DNA of 64,000 bases, from the NCBI RefSeq assembly GCF_023091745.1, contig NC_068924.1, positions 71,760,832 to 71,824,831 of the forward strand, given 5' to 3'. Source of the DNA: Budorcas taxicolor (Eukaryota > Chordata > Mammalia > Artiodactyla > Bovidae). Made by a program: the position numbers and the translations under genes. The first letter of the stretch is position 1; every line of letters starts with the position of its first letter. The notes beneath the pieces were generated by a model, which was given only the letters and a program-made list of their open reading frames with translations, was not told the origin of the DNA and did not search any database. Positions 34,414-45,462 of the stretch are shown piece by piece.

Positions 34414-35224
34414 TCAGGCACTCTGTCTATCAGATCTAATCCCTTGAATCTTATTTCTCACGTCTACTATATAGTCATAAGGGATTTGATTTAGGTCATA
34501 CCTGGTGGTTTTCCCTACTTTCTTCAATTTAAGTCTGAATTTGGCATTAAGTAATTCACGATCTGAGCCATAGTCAGCTCCTGGTCTTGTTTTTGCTGGC
34601 TGTATAGAGCTTCTCCATCTTTGGCTATAAAGAATATAATCAATCTGTTTCAGTATTGACCATCTGGTGATGTCCATGTATGCAGTCTTCTCTTATGTTG
34701 GAAGAGGGTATTTGCTATTACCAGCACAGTTTCTGACAAAACTCTGTTAGCCTTTGCCCTGCTTCGTTTCATACTCCAAGGGTAAAGTTGCCTGTAACTC
34801 TAGGTACCTCTTGACTTCCTACTTTTTCATTCCAGTCCCCTGTAATGAAAAGGACATCTTTTTGGGGTGTTATCTCTAGAATGTCTTGTAGGTCTTCATA
34901 CAACTGTTCAACTTCAGCTTCTTCAGCATTACTGGTCGGGGCATAGACTTGGATTACTGTGATATTGAATGGTTTGCCTTGGAAATGAACAGAGATCATT
35001 CTGTCATTTTTGAGATTGCATCCAAGTACTGCATTTCAGACTCTTTTGTTGATTATGATGGCTACTCCATTTCTTCTAGGGGATTCTTGCCCACAGTAAT
35101 AGATATAATGGTCATCAGAGTTAAATTCACCCATTCCAGTCCATTTTAGTTCACTGATTCCTAAAATGTCAGTATTCACTCTTGCCATATTCTGTTTGAC
35201 CACTTTCAATTTGCCTTTATTCAT
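34414..35224 (-). pseudogene. BovB APE-type endonuclease remnant
   Basis: Three antisense open stretches together cover the N-terminal endonuclease of RTE elements. 35036-35224 contains ISELKWTGMG, 34769-34999 contains PFNITVIQVYAPT and the conserved GDWN, and 34414-34677 contains IDYIL and GADYGSDRELL. In the family the last motif is S-D-H; here the catalytic histidine is arginine. Frameshifts separate the stretches, so the domain is inactive on two counts. Confidence 0.88.
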
Positions 35225-35870
35225 GGACCTAGCAGTCTAGGTTCCTATGCAGTATTGCTCTTTACAGCATCAGACTTTACTTCCGTCACCAGTCACATCC
35301 ACAGCTGGGTGTTGTTTTTGCTTTGGCTCCGTCTCTTCATTCTTTCTGGAGTTATTTCTCTACTGATTTCCAGTAGCATATTGGGCACCTACCAACCTGG
35401 GGAGCTCATCTTTCATTGTCCTATCTTTTTGCCTTTTCACACTGTTCATAGCGTTCTCAAGGCAAGGGTACTGAAGTGGTTTGCCATTCCCTTTTCAGTA
35501 GACCACGTGTTATCAGAGCTGTCCACCATGACGCATCCGTCTTGGGTGGCCCTACGTGGCCTGGCTCATAGTTTCATTGAGTTAGAAAAGGCTGTGGTCC
35601 ATGTGATCAGTTTGTTTAGTTTTCTGTGAATGTGGTTTTCATTCCGTCTGCCCTCTAATGGAGAAGGATAAGAGGCTTATGGAAGTATCACCATCTTGCA
35701 GTCTCTAATTAAATATTGTATCTCAGTGGTGAACATCAATGGCTGCTTATGTAACAAAAAGCAAAATTAGCAAACATGTGCCTCCTGATAGAAGTACATA
35801 CTATTGCTTATAAAGTATTCTTACCCCAAAAATTAAACCTGAATTTGATCACCTAACTATTAGTGGACAG

Positions 35871-36000
35871 AGAAAGTGAAAGTGAAGTCTCTCAGTCGTG
35901 TCCGACTCTTTGCAACCCATGGACTGTAGCCCACCAAGCTCCTCCGTCCATGGGATTCTCCAGGCAAGAATACTGGAGCGGGTTGCCATTTCCTTCTCCA
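35871..36000 (-). repeat. Bov-tA SINE, truncated, with a 13-bp target-site duplication
   Basis: Only the Bov-A body is present. The duplication attagtggacaga lies at 35859-35871 and 36001-36013. Confidence 0.95.
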
Positions 36001-36160
36001 ATTAGTGGACAGAAGAACATGTTAAATGACATCAGGAGGATGCAATCAGCCAGTGACAGGCTGGTTAAGTTAAATGTATGATCTACTATATTCAACAGAT
36101 GCCAGGGAGGGCAGAAGGAGGGAGTCAGAGGGAGAAAAAGAGAAGCCGATAGAGCAGATA

Positions 36161-36275
36161 GAAAATGGCAACCTACTCCAGTATTCTTGCCTGGAGAATT
36201 CCATGGACGGACGAGCCTGGTGGGCTACAGTCCATGGAGTCGCAAAGGGTTGGATATGACTGAGCGGCTAAGCAC
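36161..36275 (+). repeat. Bov-tA SINE, 5'-truncated
   Basis: Body only, from 'gaaaatggcaacctactcca' to 'gagcggctaagcac'. Confidence 0.92.
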
Positions 36276-36430
36276 AGAGCTGATGGAGGGGGAGAGGTAG
36301 AGATGGAGACAGACATAGATGTGGTTTCATAACCTGTTTTATTATTTCATATTCTATTATGATTATGAAAGATATGACTAGGAAGAATTTAGATATGTTT
36401 GCCATATTTCTGAATAGTAAAAGTAGGGAA

Positions 36431-36636
36431 AGTGTTAGTCGCTCAGTCATGTCCAACTCTTTGTGACCCTGTGGACTGTAGACCACCAGGCTCCTCTGTC
36501 CATGGAATTCTTTAGGCAAAAATACTGGAGTGGGTAACCGTTCCCTTCTCCAGGGGATCTTCCCCACCCAGGGATTACGACCCAGGTCTCCTGCACTGCA
36601 GGCAGGTTCTTTACCGTCTGAACCATAGGGAAGCCC
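36431..36636 (-). repeat. Bov-tA SINE
   Basis: Full antisense copy, from 'agtgttagtcgctcagtcat' to 'accatagggaagccca'. Confidence 0.94.
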
Positions 36637-36829
36637 ATTTCAGGATGCCACTCACAACCATGCTATGAATTTGTTAAACACGATTCCAGTATTTTAGAGA
36701 TAAGATACCTTGGTGTGATCTGACCCGTTATCATTTTCAGATGTTTATGCTACATAAGGTTTTAGAGCTTTAAAGAGAAATATGCTTTCTCGTAGAAGAA
36801 ATAGATATTATTCGATTTTTACTACCTAT

Positions 36830-37530
36830 AAATATATTTTAAAGTTTTTAAATGTATAATAGGCATAATGTGTACTTAATAGTACAGCTCCATGCATTTT
36901 TACATACACACGTACACATCAAGATATAGAATATTTCCTACATCCTGAAGGTTCCCTTAATGCCTTTTCCCTGTCATCTACCCCATTACCTAGGAGTAGC
37001 CAATATTCTAACTTCTATCGTTATAGATTAGTTTTTCCCTTTTTGGAATTGGATAAATGGAATCAAAACAGCTTGTACACTTTTATTTCAGGCTTTTTTT
37101 GCTCAATATAATGTCTGAGAGGTCTGTTCATCTTTTGCATGTATTAATAGTTCTTTTATTTAAAAATTGCTATTTAGTGTTCTGTTGTGTAAATATACCT
37201 TAATTTACTTACTCATTCTCTTGTAGTTTAATATTTGGACAACTGTGCCTCAGTAAAGCTACCATGGACATTGTTTTGATAGACATGATGTTGCTATTAC
37301 CTCTTGGGAATTGTGAGGTCATAGGTAGGCATGTTTATTTCTGGACGTAATGCAAAGTCATTTTTCCAAAATGATTGTGTTGATTTATACAACTCGCAGC
37401 ATTGTATGCGAGTTCCAGTTGCTTTACATCCTTGTCAGCCCTTGGAAGTGCAGTCTTTTTATTTTTAGCTTTGTGCTGGGTATTTATTCCTAATAATGAG
37501 CCACTGGTAATTGCTCCATCTTTTACATCA
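36830..37530 (-). repeat. Old L1 LINE 3' UTR (antisense)
   Basis: Runs through the familiar antisense landmarks: 'acacatcaagatatagaata', 'tggataaatggaatcaaaac', 'tttggacaactgtgcctcag', 'catttttccaaaatgattgt'. It ends where the Tigger-type element begins. Confidence 0.65.
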
Positions 37531-37535
37531 AAGTA

Positions 37536-37770
37536 TAGTTGACCCGTCAGCAGCACGGTTGGTTAGGGTCACAGACCCTCCATGCAGTCGAAAATCAAAG
37601 TAAAACCTGCCAGTTGGCTCTCAGTATCTTGAGATTTTGCTTCTGAGGTTTCATATCTGTGGATTCAACTAACCTTGGATCCTGTAGTACTGTACTATGT
37701 ATTTATTGGAAAAAATCCGCATACACATGGGCCCTCGGTGTCCGAAGCCGTGTTGTTCAAGAGGCAGCTG
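37536..37770. mobile_element. Tigger/mariner-type non-autonomous DNA transposon remnant
   Basis: The two ends are imperfect inverted repeats: tagttgacccgtcagcagca at the left, and the complement of ccgtgttgttcaagaggcag plus ctg at the right. They match the 'agttgaccc...acaacacggg' ends of old Tigger-type mammalian elements. A TA dinucleotide lies directly outside each end (37534-37535 and 37771-37772), as expected for this superfamily. The element ends 99 bp before the exon at 37870. Confidence 0.7.
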
Positions 37771-37869
37771 TATCACACAGGCCTTCTTGTGTCTAATTGG
37801 TGGGTCTTAACTATGATCAGTTCTACATCGTGATTCTGAAACTAAACTGTTACTTGTTTCTTCTCTCAG

Positions 37870-37916
37870 TTGTCACAGGTAGTACTGATGGAATTGGAAA
37901 ATCATATGCAGAAGAG
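37870..37916 (+). CDS. HSD17B12: HSD17B12 coding exon with the TGxxxGIG cofactor motif (internal, 47 bp)
   Basis: This is an internal exon of the very-long-chain 3-oxoacyl-CoA reductase (17-beta-hydroxysteroid dehydrogenase type 12). The enzyme is an ER-membrane, NADPH-dependent short-chain dehydrogenase. It performs the 3-ketoacyl-CoA reduction of fatty-acid elongation, working with ELOVL, HACD and TECR enzymes, and has also been linked to estrone reduction. Seen here: a pyrimidine-rich tract ending in CAG at 37869, 47 coding bases, then GTAAGT at 37917. The exon completes a valine codon (incoming phase 1) and then reads VTGSTDGIGKSYAEE, ending in phase 0. T-G-S-T-D-G-I-G is the Rossmann-fold glycine motif of the SDR family. 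From memory of the human protein this is about residues 50-65, and it appears identical. Because 47 is not a multiple of three, skipping this exon would shift the frame. Gene identity rests on this exon together with the next one. Confidence 0.93.
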
Positions 37917-38559
37917 GTAAGTCATTTTCAAGACTTTCTTTTTGGTATAAAAATGTAAGAACAAATATAGAATGCTTTCTTACAGTAATTTTGATTTTGA
38001 AGTTAAAAGCACCAATAGAGCCTTATACAATATAATAGAGGTACTTTGTTTCTACCTTGTTAGCAATACTATGCTTAAACACAACTTTAAAACAACTTTT
38101 GGGGCATAATGTGTGTAAAACGTTTTGTCCTGGTAAGTTGGAATTGTGAACATTTTAGTGTAATTTCATTTTATATTGTGTAACTATGGACCATTCTCAG
38201 TCTTGAAAGTTAATTGCTTTGGATTATTTTCCAAAAGGTAGATAAATTATTAGAGAGCGATTAAATCTGCAGACTAGCCCATGGTATCGTTTTCACAAGA
38301 AGGACTGTGACTGACAGATATTGACAGACACCCTCAGAGGATTCCAGTTGTCTATAATGTAACTGAAGGGGAGGACATCATAATAGTTTGAACAAAACTA
38401 TACAGACCAGAAGCACTGGCTGTGCTGTTAAGGCGAGCAGTCCTGGTTCCACAGAGGTGCACCGATAGCCTGAGATATTGACTGATTGTGGTGGAGATCC
38501 TGGCTGATCCATTGCCTCTCTCATTTATCCTTTCAAAAGCATTTTTTTAAAAAAATCCT

Positions 38560-39900
38560 TTGGTTTCTCAGCCTTCTGTTTTTAATACAAAATCTACAGA
38601 AAAGTTTCAAGAAGAATACAGGAAGCACTCATATACCTTTCATCAGGATTCACCAGTTGTTAACATTTTGCCCTGTTTCACTTTATCATTATAATTTGGA
38701 GCTTCCCTGGTGGCTCAGAGGTTAAAGCACCTGCCTGCTATGCGGGAGACCAGGGTTTGATCCCTGGGTTGGGAAGATTCTCCTGGAGAAGGAAATGGCA
38801 ACCCACTCCAGTATTCTTGCCTGGAGAATCTCATGGACGGAGGAGCCTGGTGGACTACAGTCCACGGGTCGCAAAGAGTTGGACACGATTGAGTGACTTC
38901 ACTTCACTTCACTTTGGTGGGACCATTTGGGACTTACAGGCATTGTAACAACTCACCCTTAAAGATTTCAGCATGAAGCGTCTGAAAACTAGAATGTTCA
39001 CTCTTGTAACCACAGTCCAGTGATCACACATGGGATACAAAGTTTAACTTGACACACTACTGTACAATATACACTCTGTATTCAAGTTTCCCCGTTATCC
39101 CAGGAGTGCCTTTTATAGAGCTTTTTGTATTCCAGAACCATTTAAAGATTATGCATTGCACCTAGATGTCCTATTTCTCGACCAGGAGAGCTCCCTAGTG
39201 CCCTTCCGCGCAGGCCCCCCACCCCCACCTTTTTTGCCTTTTTTCTTTTGTAACAGTGGCATTTTGGGGAAAATCCAGGCCAGTTGTTCCGTAGATTACT
39301 GTTTGGGTTTGTCTGATTGTTTCCTCGTGATTGTGTGCATGTGTGCTCAGTTGCTCAGTTCCTCATGGTGCGGTTCAAGGTAGATTTTTTTAGCAGAAAT
39401 GCTGCACAGGTGATAAACATTTTTTAGCAGGAATGTTACACTGGTGATACTGTATTCTTTTGAGTTTATCTTATCAGGAGCCACAAGAAGTCCATTCGTT
39501 CCTTTATTGATTATGTTGAGATAAGTCACTTACTAAGATGCTCTCTACCATAATTTTCTATTATAAAAGTACCTTTTCCCCCTTTGTAATTAATGAGGAA
39601 TCTGTGGGATGATTCTTTGCATGCATACCTCATTTCTCAACAGTCTTCCACCCCAGCATCTGTTGCTAAATTAGTTATCGCTAGGGTAGTTTTAAAATGG
39701 TGATTTTTAAATGGTATCTTTCCTTTTACGATTACATTAGATGCCGTTTTTCAATAGATATGATCTTTTCCTTGTTCTTCCTCTCCCCATTAATTAAAAA
39801 AAGAAGGACTCTCGGTATATATTTGTGGGTTTTTTATAGTTTTTTTTATAAGAGATTAATTCAGCAAGTTATTACCAATATTAATTATTTTTTATAAAAA
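38560..39900 (-). repeat. Old L1 LINE 3' UTR (antisense), interrupted by Bov-tA
   Basis: Antisense landmarks in order: 'cagaaaagtttcaagaagaa', 'ttcaccagttgttaacattt', then after the SINE 'cacagtccagtgatcacaca', 'gccagttgttccgtagatta', 'ccctttgtaattaatgagga'. It fills about half of the intron between the two exons. Confidence 0.65.
38700..38914 (+). repeat. Bov-tA SINE
   Basis: Complete: 'gcttccctggtggctcagag' to 'gagtgacttcacttcactt'. Confidence 0.95.
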
Positions 39901-40691
39901 AATGTTCCATATCTTCTCATTTGCTATACCACTTTTTACTTAATAAAAGCTGACTTTAGGATTTAGGACTGGAAAATTAGTTTACTAAATCATTTATAGT
40001 TCAGAGCACATAATTTATTCTCATTTATATACTGTCTGTAGTAGTTCACTAAAAATTCTGTCTATATCAGTGTTTTTTCTTCTGCCCTGATATTTATGGG
40101 TCTCTGGGGATAGAAACCACGTTCCTATAAATCTTATTCATTTTGTGCAGTACTTATACGGCACTGGAGAAGTACACAGAAGGTACTCCTCAGGAAATTC
40201 TTTATTAAGTCATACAATTAACTATCTTAGTTTACCTTTGTAGTCCATAAAGTATAGTATTTAAATAAAAACTTTAAAATTGGTTCTCTTTTTTGAATTC
40301 CTAACATTTTAACTGTAGTTTCCTTTGCCAGTTCTATAGTCTTCATGTACCCAGTCTAAGACAAAAACTTTTAAAGCTAATTTTTAAATTAAAGAAGTAA
40401 TAGATACTTACGAATAAAAAAATTAAGTATGGACAGGTACAAAGTAAAAGTCTTCCTTTTTCTAAAACCCATTGACTTTTATACACTAGCTTGACTGAGA
40501 AAAATAATTCTTTGGGGAATCTTTTTGTAAAGTCTTCATTTTGGTTTGCTCATTCATTACACTCGGGGGTTTATTTGTTTTTTAACTTGAATTATCATAT
40601 GTTTTCTTAAAATGAGACTATATCTAATTTACATTTTAAAGTGAAACAGAGATGTGATTCAGCTGTTCGGTGTCTTCTTTTATTGTTTCAG

Positions 40692-40767
40692 TTAGCAAAG
40701 CGTGGAATGAAAATTGTCCTTATCAGCAGATCACAGGACAAACTGAACCAGGTTTCCAGTGAGATAA
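40692..40767 (+). CDS. HSD17B12: HSD17B12 coding exon following the glycine-motif exon (internal, 76 bp)
   Basis: This is the next internal exon of the 3-oxoacyl-CoA reductase gene. It follows a pyrimidine-rich tract ending in CAG at 40691 and is followed by GTAAGT at 40768. It opens in phase 0, directly continuing the previous exon (...AEE|LAKRGM...), and ends after one base of the next codon (phase 1). The 25 complete codons read from LAKRGMKIVLISRS to DKLNQVSSEI. This is the alpha-B/beta-B part of the Rossmann fold; the R-S after the KIVLI strand is where NADP-preferring SDR enzymes contact the 2'-phosphate. Compared with the human protein as I remember it (LAKHGMKVVLISRSKDKLDQ), the differences are few and conservative. 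The open frame continues for 18 codons past the donor site, but that part is intron. The following exon (beginning EKFKVET in my memory) is not visible in the remaining 23 kb. Confidence 0.93.
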
Positions 40768-41137
40768 GTAAGTCCTCACATCACCCTTCCCCTATAATCA
40801 CAAAAGGAGTACAGGTAGCCTAAATTTAATGTTCTCAAGCAGATATCTAGCATTAATGTATTTATTTATGTTTCAGAAAGCTTCTTTTTTTGTTTTTTTT
40901 TGTGTTTTTTTTTTTTTGCTGTTAATGGGGGTGTTTCAAAGGTGGATCAGTTTTTTCAAATTAATAGAGTACCATTATAAGTTGCTTAAAATGTATTTTA
41001 CTGACTCATTTAGGTTCTTTTGTGAAGAATCCAATTCTCGGATTATGTTCTCCTTAAACATCTGCATTCTTTTTCTGTTGCTCCTTTTAATTATTCTAAC
41101 ATTTTTTTTTTTGTTTTTGCTCTTTGACTTCAATGTC

Positions 41138-41254
41138 TTTATTTACTGGCCATGCCATGGGGCATGTGGGATCTTAGTTCCCCAACCAGGGGTGGAACCT
41201 GCACCCCCCCGCAGTGGAAGTACAGTCTTAACCACTGGACCCCCAGGGAAGGCA
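41138..41254 (-). repeat. CHR-type tRNA-derived SINE fragment
   Basis: 'gccatgccatggggcatgtg', 'gatcttagttccccaaccag', then head complement 'ccactggacccccaggg'. A 182-codon frame at 40829-41377 reads across it and is not a gene. Confidence 0.75.
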
Positions 41255-42080
41255 GTCCCTGACTTCATTGTCTTTAAATGTATATCATATACGACTGAGG
41301 AAAAATGCAAAAGACTAACATATATATATGTAAGAGAGAAACTATTTTGGACTTTTTTCTTAGACAGCTGTGCTTGAGACCTGAATTATAATATGGCAAA
41401 AACTCTTTTCATCTGACATCTCGTTAACCAACCAGATGGTTAAACCAATGCTGTGCATTTCCTTGGTAAAATGTGTTAACTCATGTTCCCCATATGCTGT
41501 TTGTGGCTGGTAGGCTTCTCGGTATGATGCTTGTGTACTTTTATTCCTATGGGTCTAATGGTTTACCTGTTAACAGTCAGTTTTATTTGTTTTCAGACTT
41601 AACTTATGCCGGGTGCATTTGTTATTAAGCTTTCTGTACACTGATGAATTATTAGTGTAAAAGGGAGAATACGATAACCAAGTTGAATGCTCTGAAAAAA
41701 AGTGAGAAAAGCAAGTTCTTTTAGAAATTGGCTGTCAACCTAGCGGAAAACAAGAAAAATGCAAAATATTGGGGAAAAAACGGTTTGGACTGTTTGATAT
41801 GTGTTAAAGTTTTTGCTGCGTTAAGAACTGAAACTGCAATTATAGATAATGCGTTATGGGTGTGGGAGTGTTGTATATGTAAGAAAGACTGGGATTCCAG
41901 ACTGCAGATCCAAATTCAGAAAAGGACTTGGTCCCCTACACAGAGGATTGGTGAATGAATCACACTTACTCATGGTGTCAGTCAAAATGGTTATAACATG
42001 TGCTTATCATTTTCTAGAATTCTTGCTTTAACTGACTTCTCTGAGTATCCAGCTAAAACACTACCCTGATTCTTTCAGAA
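41255..42080. other. Intron sequence with no recognised feature
   Basis: AT-rich. Nothing was recognised. Confidence 0.5.
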
Positions 42081-42145
42081 GAGTCCCAGCTTTATTGAGA
42101 TATAATTGACATATAATCTTATGTAAGTTTGTATATACCATATTA
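42081..42145 (-). repeat. L1 LINE 3' end fragment (antisense)
   Basis: 'agctttattgagatataatt' then 'gacatataatcttatgtaag' is a standard antisense L1 3' end. Confidence 0.7.
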
Positions 42146-42149
42146 TTAT

Positions 42150-42290
42150 TAACATTGCTCTCTACTACTAACGTTTATGTAGTATGTTATTATTTATTTA
42201 TTCTCTCACATGTATTATCATCCTCTTTGATCCTTCAAGCAACCTTGTGAGGTGTATATTTTGTTATTATTTCTACTCAGACCATAGCTG
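42150..42290 (-). repeat. Probable MIR SINE
   Basis: 'acatgtattatcatcctctt' followed by 'tccttcaagcaaccttgtga' and 'ggtgtatattttgttattat'. Confidence 0.5.
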
Positions 42291-43319
42291 GTCCTGTTGG
42301 ACAGATTACATGTCGAGACACTTTAGGTGAAAAACAGATCTTTGTAACATGTTAAAGCCCTGTTGAGGGCACAGATCTTTGCAAAAGTGAGATATCCAAT
42401 ACGTCTTTGGTATTTAAGGATTTTAACTTTCAAAGTTTCAACTATGTAAATGCAGCCTTGGAGGTCCAGGACATACAGTATCTTGCAGTTTTGCTGAGGT
42501 GTGAATTCGAATTAAGGAGTGCTCCTGTGACACTACGGAGTCTGAGGTATTTACTTAATGCAGTAGGTGATGGTAACATATTGCCTGGATCTTAATACTG
42601 TTTCTTACTTAGTTACTTGTAGTTAAATGTGTCTAATAACTCTTACAGTGATAAAAACATTGTGTGTATGTTTGTGGCGAGTGTATGTAAAACTGATTGT
42701 TAGTGAAAGCACTTAGTAGTTGCTAGAAATAAAGGTTCATAGGCTGCAAGTAGAAGCTTTTGATTAAATGGAACATCGAATTTTGAAATGCTGTACTATG
42801 AATGACTCCACCCCCTATTTGATACAGAAGCAAGAAAAGCTTCCTCATGACACTCACAGCAAGTGCTCCAGGCTGCACAAACATTGCCCCATGAGTCAGA
42901 AGATATGCTTTAATGGCATTTGAGAATTTTGTTAACTTGTGATATGAGGTGACATGAATGTGGGCAGAAATGTGATTCTGGAAAGAGACAGGATCCTGTT
43001 CAAACATTTTTCATGCAGAAACAGATGGTGAAGGCACTGAAATGACCTTTATTATGAGGAAAAAAATTTTTTTTAGTCCTTGAAAATTTTGAAAAATATT
43101 TTTCTGGGCATAATATAAATTTACTGGGAGAGGTGATATCAGCAAATCAGGTCATCTGTTTCAGGCTGAAAAAATAAATACACAGAGGAGATTTATATAT
43201 TTGTATAAGTTTTCAACTCAGATGTAAATCATCTGTGAGGGGATCATATTTTCCGGAATGTATGTATTCCGGAAGAAGGAAGGACCAGAATTTAACGTTG
43301 GCAAAGACAGACTGACTCT
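42291..43319. other. Intron sequence with no recognised feature
   Basis: AT-rich. Nothing was recognised. Confidence 0.5.
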
Positions 43320-43600
43320 GTTTATGCCTTCAGCAAATCTTTATTGAATGCCTGTGTACCATGTACTATGTCAGGCAGTCAAGATACAATAGTGAACAAG
43401 ATATATGCAGTCATTGTGCTCGTGGAATGACGTGAAAGTGGAGGATACAGAAACAAATAGGAAGAAAATAATAAACAAAACCAAAGACAAATAATTGCAG
43501 TTTATGGTAAGTACCATGAAGGAAGTAAATAAGGGGCTGGAGGAACGCAATAAATAAGGGGCTGGAGGAAGGAAATAGGGAGTTCTTATATTGTAGCAAC
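43320..43600 (-). repeat. L2 LINE 3' part (antisense) with a 25-bp tandem duplication
   Basis: 'cagcaaatctttattgaatg' then 'cctgtgtaccatgtactatg' is the antisense L2 3' end. Inside, 'taaataaggggctggaggaa' is repeated with a period of 25 bp (43526-43550 and 43551-43575). Confidence 0.65.
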
Positions 43601-43822
43601 ACAGTGAATTTTATGACTGGAAGACTAATAAAGGGCTACACCTAGACCTCTTGCCCATATAATAAACAAGTTGGTGCTTCAGTGAAGAGATATCTGCTGG
43701 GCCCTCTTGGGGGTTCAGTGGTGGAGGGATTGTGTGTGCAAATTGCCATGGTAGATGTACTCCAACGTTTCTACTTCCTTAAACCTTTGGGTTCTTGACT
43801 CTACATTATGCCATGAAAAGTT

Positions 43823-44023
43823 GTGGCCTCTGTAGCTCAGATGGTAAAGAATCTGCCTGCCATGCAGGAGACCAGGGTTTGATCCTTGGGTCGGGAAGAT
43901 CCTCTGGAGAAGGGAATGGCAGTCCACTCCAGTATTCTTGCCTGGAGAATCCCATGGACAGAGGAGCTTGGCGGGCTACAGTTCATGGGGTCACAAAGAG
44001 TTGGACACGACTGAGCAACTAAC
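43823..44023 (+). repeat. Bov-tA SINE
   Basis: Complete copy from 'tggcctctgtagctcagatg' to 'cgactgagcaactaac'. Confidence 0.94.
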
Positions 44024-44041
44024 ACTACTACTACTACTACT
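44024..44041. repeat. (ACT)6 microsatellite at the SINE tail
   Basis: Six ACT units directly after the SINE. Confidence 0.9.
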
Positions 44042-44052
44042 GTTTTATTAGC

Positions 44053-45462
44053 TGAACCGTTTAAAATCCTAAAGATGATGCTGTGAAAGTGCTGCCCTCA
44101 GTGTATCAGCAAATTTGGGAAACTCAGCAGTGGCCACAGGACTGGAAAAGGTCAGTTTTCATTCCAGTCCCAAAGAAGGGCAATGCCAAAGAATGTTCAG
44201 ACTCCATTTAATTGTGCTCATTTCACATGCTAGCAAGGTAATGCTCAAATCCTTTAAGCTAGGCTTCAGCAGTGCATGAACTGAGAATTTCCAGATGTAC
44301 AAGTTGGGTTTCTAAGAGAGGAACCAGGGATCAAATTGCCAACTTTCCTTGGATCACGGAGAAAGCAAGGGAGTTCCAGAAAAACACCTTCTGCTTCATT
44401 GACTATGAGAAAGCCTTTGACTGTGTGCATCATAACAAACTGTGGAATCTTCTTAATGAAATGGGACTATCAGACCACCTTACCTATCTGTTTAGAAACC
44501 TGTATGCAGGACAAGAAGCAACAGTTAGAACCTTACATGGTACAGCTGACTGGTTCAAAACTGGGAGAGGAGTATGACAAGGCTGTATATTGTCACCCTG
44601 CGTATTTAACTTCCATGTGGAGCACATCATGAGAAATGCCAGGCTGGATGAATCACAAGCTGGAATCAGGATTTTTGGGAGAAGTGTCAGTAACCTCAGA
44701 TATGTAGATGATATCACTGTAAAGGCAGAAAGAGGAACTAAAAGAGCCTCTTGATGAGGGTGAAAGAGGAGAGTGAAAAAGCTGTCTTAAAACTCAACAT
44801 TCAAAAAACTAAGATCATGGCAACAGGTCCCTTCACTTCATGGCAAATAGAAGGGGGAAAATTGGAAACAGTGACAGATTTTATTTTCTTGGGCTTTAAA
44901 ATCACTGCAGTCCGTGACTGGAGCCTTGAAATTAAAAGATGCTTGCTCTTTGACAGGAAAGCCGTGACAAACCAAGACAGCATATTAAAAAGGAGAGACA
45001 TCATTTTGCTGACAAAAGTCCATATAGTCAAAGGTGTGGTTTTCCACAGGTCATGTACGGATGTGAGAGCTGGACCATAAAGAAGGCTGAATGCCGAAGA
45101 ACTGATGCTTTCGAATTGTGGTATTGGGAGAAAACTCTTGAGGATCCTTTGGACAGCAAGATCAAACCCGTCCATCCTAAAGGAAATCATCCCAGAATAT
45201 TCATTGGAAGGACTGATGCTGAAGCTGAAGCTCCAGTACTTTGGCCACCTGATGCCAAGAGCTGGCTAACTGGGAAAGAAGATTGAGGGCAGAAGGCGAA
45301 GGGGCGACAGAGGATGAGATGGTTGGATGGCATCACCGACTCGATGGACACGAGTTTGGGCAAACTCCAAGGAGAGAGTGGAGGACAGAGGAGCCTGGCG
45401 TGCTGCAGTTGAGTGAGAGCAAAAAGTTGGATACAACTTAGCAGCTGAACAACAACAGCAAT
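44053..45462 (+). mobile_element. BovB LINE, 5'-truncated, about 1.4 kb
   Basis: From 'ttaaaatcctaaagatgatg' (start of the RT) to 'cagctgaacaacaacagc'. Open stretches show FIDYEKAFDCVHHN and NLYAGQEATVR. The catalytic box reads YVDD rather than YADD ('atatgtagatgat'). Frameshifts are numerous. Confidence 0.94.

Larger units (their letters stand above)
32436..35682 (-). mobile_element. Nearly full-length BovB (RTE) LINE with candidate 8-bp target-site duplication
   Basis: 3247 bp antisense, covering the 3' end (32436), RT domain, endonuclease domain and a 5' region to about 35682. It is flanked by aagtatca at 32428-32435 and 35683-35690. The length agrees with the about 3.2 kb known for full BovB. 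The coding region is broken by stops and frameshifts. Confidence 0.95.
1..37869 (+). other. HSD17B12: HSD17B12 intron before the glycine-motif exon (partial, 3' part)
   Basis: Everything upstream of the first visible exon is intronic, ending in the acceptor tract TTTCTTCTCTCAG at 37857-37869. No CpG-rich promoter and no exon for the N-terminal membrane segment is visible, so the first exon lies upstream of the window. The intron is therefore longer than 37.8 kb, which fits a gene known to span well over 100 kb in human. Its content is mainly the repeats listed separately. Confidence 0.85.
37917..40691 (+). other. HSD17B12: HSD17B12 intron between the two visible exons (complete, 2775 bp)
   Basis: The intron starts with the donor GTAAGT and ends with the acceptor tract TCTTCTTTTATTGTTTCAG. 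It is a phase 0 intron. Most of it is an old antisense L1 (about 38560-39900) interrupted by a Bov-tA SINE at 38700-38914. The 37923-38559 and 39900-40691 stretches show no recognisable repeat beyond AT-rich sequence. Confidence 0.9.

Noticed and set aside
40829..41377. 182-codon open frame downstream of the 76-bp exon
   Set aside because: It begins in poly-T-rich intron, crosses a CHR-type SINE and encodes a phenylalanine/leucine-rich low-complexity string.
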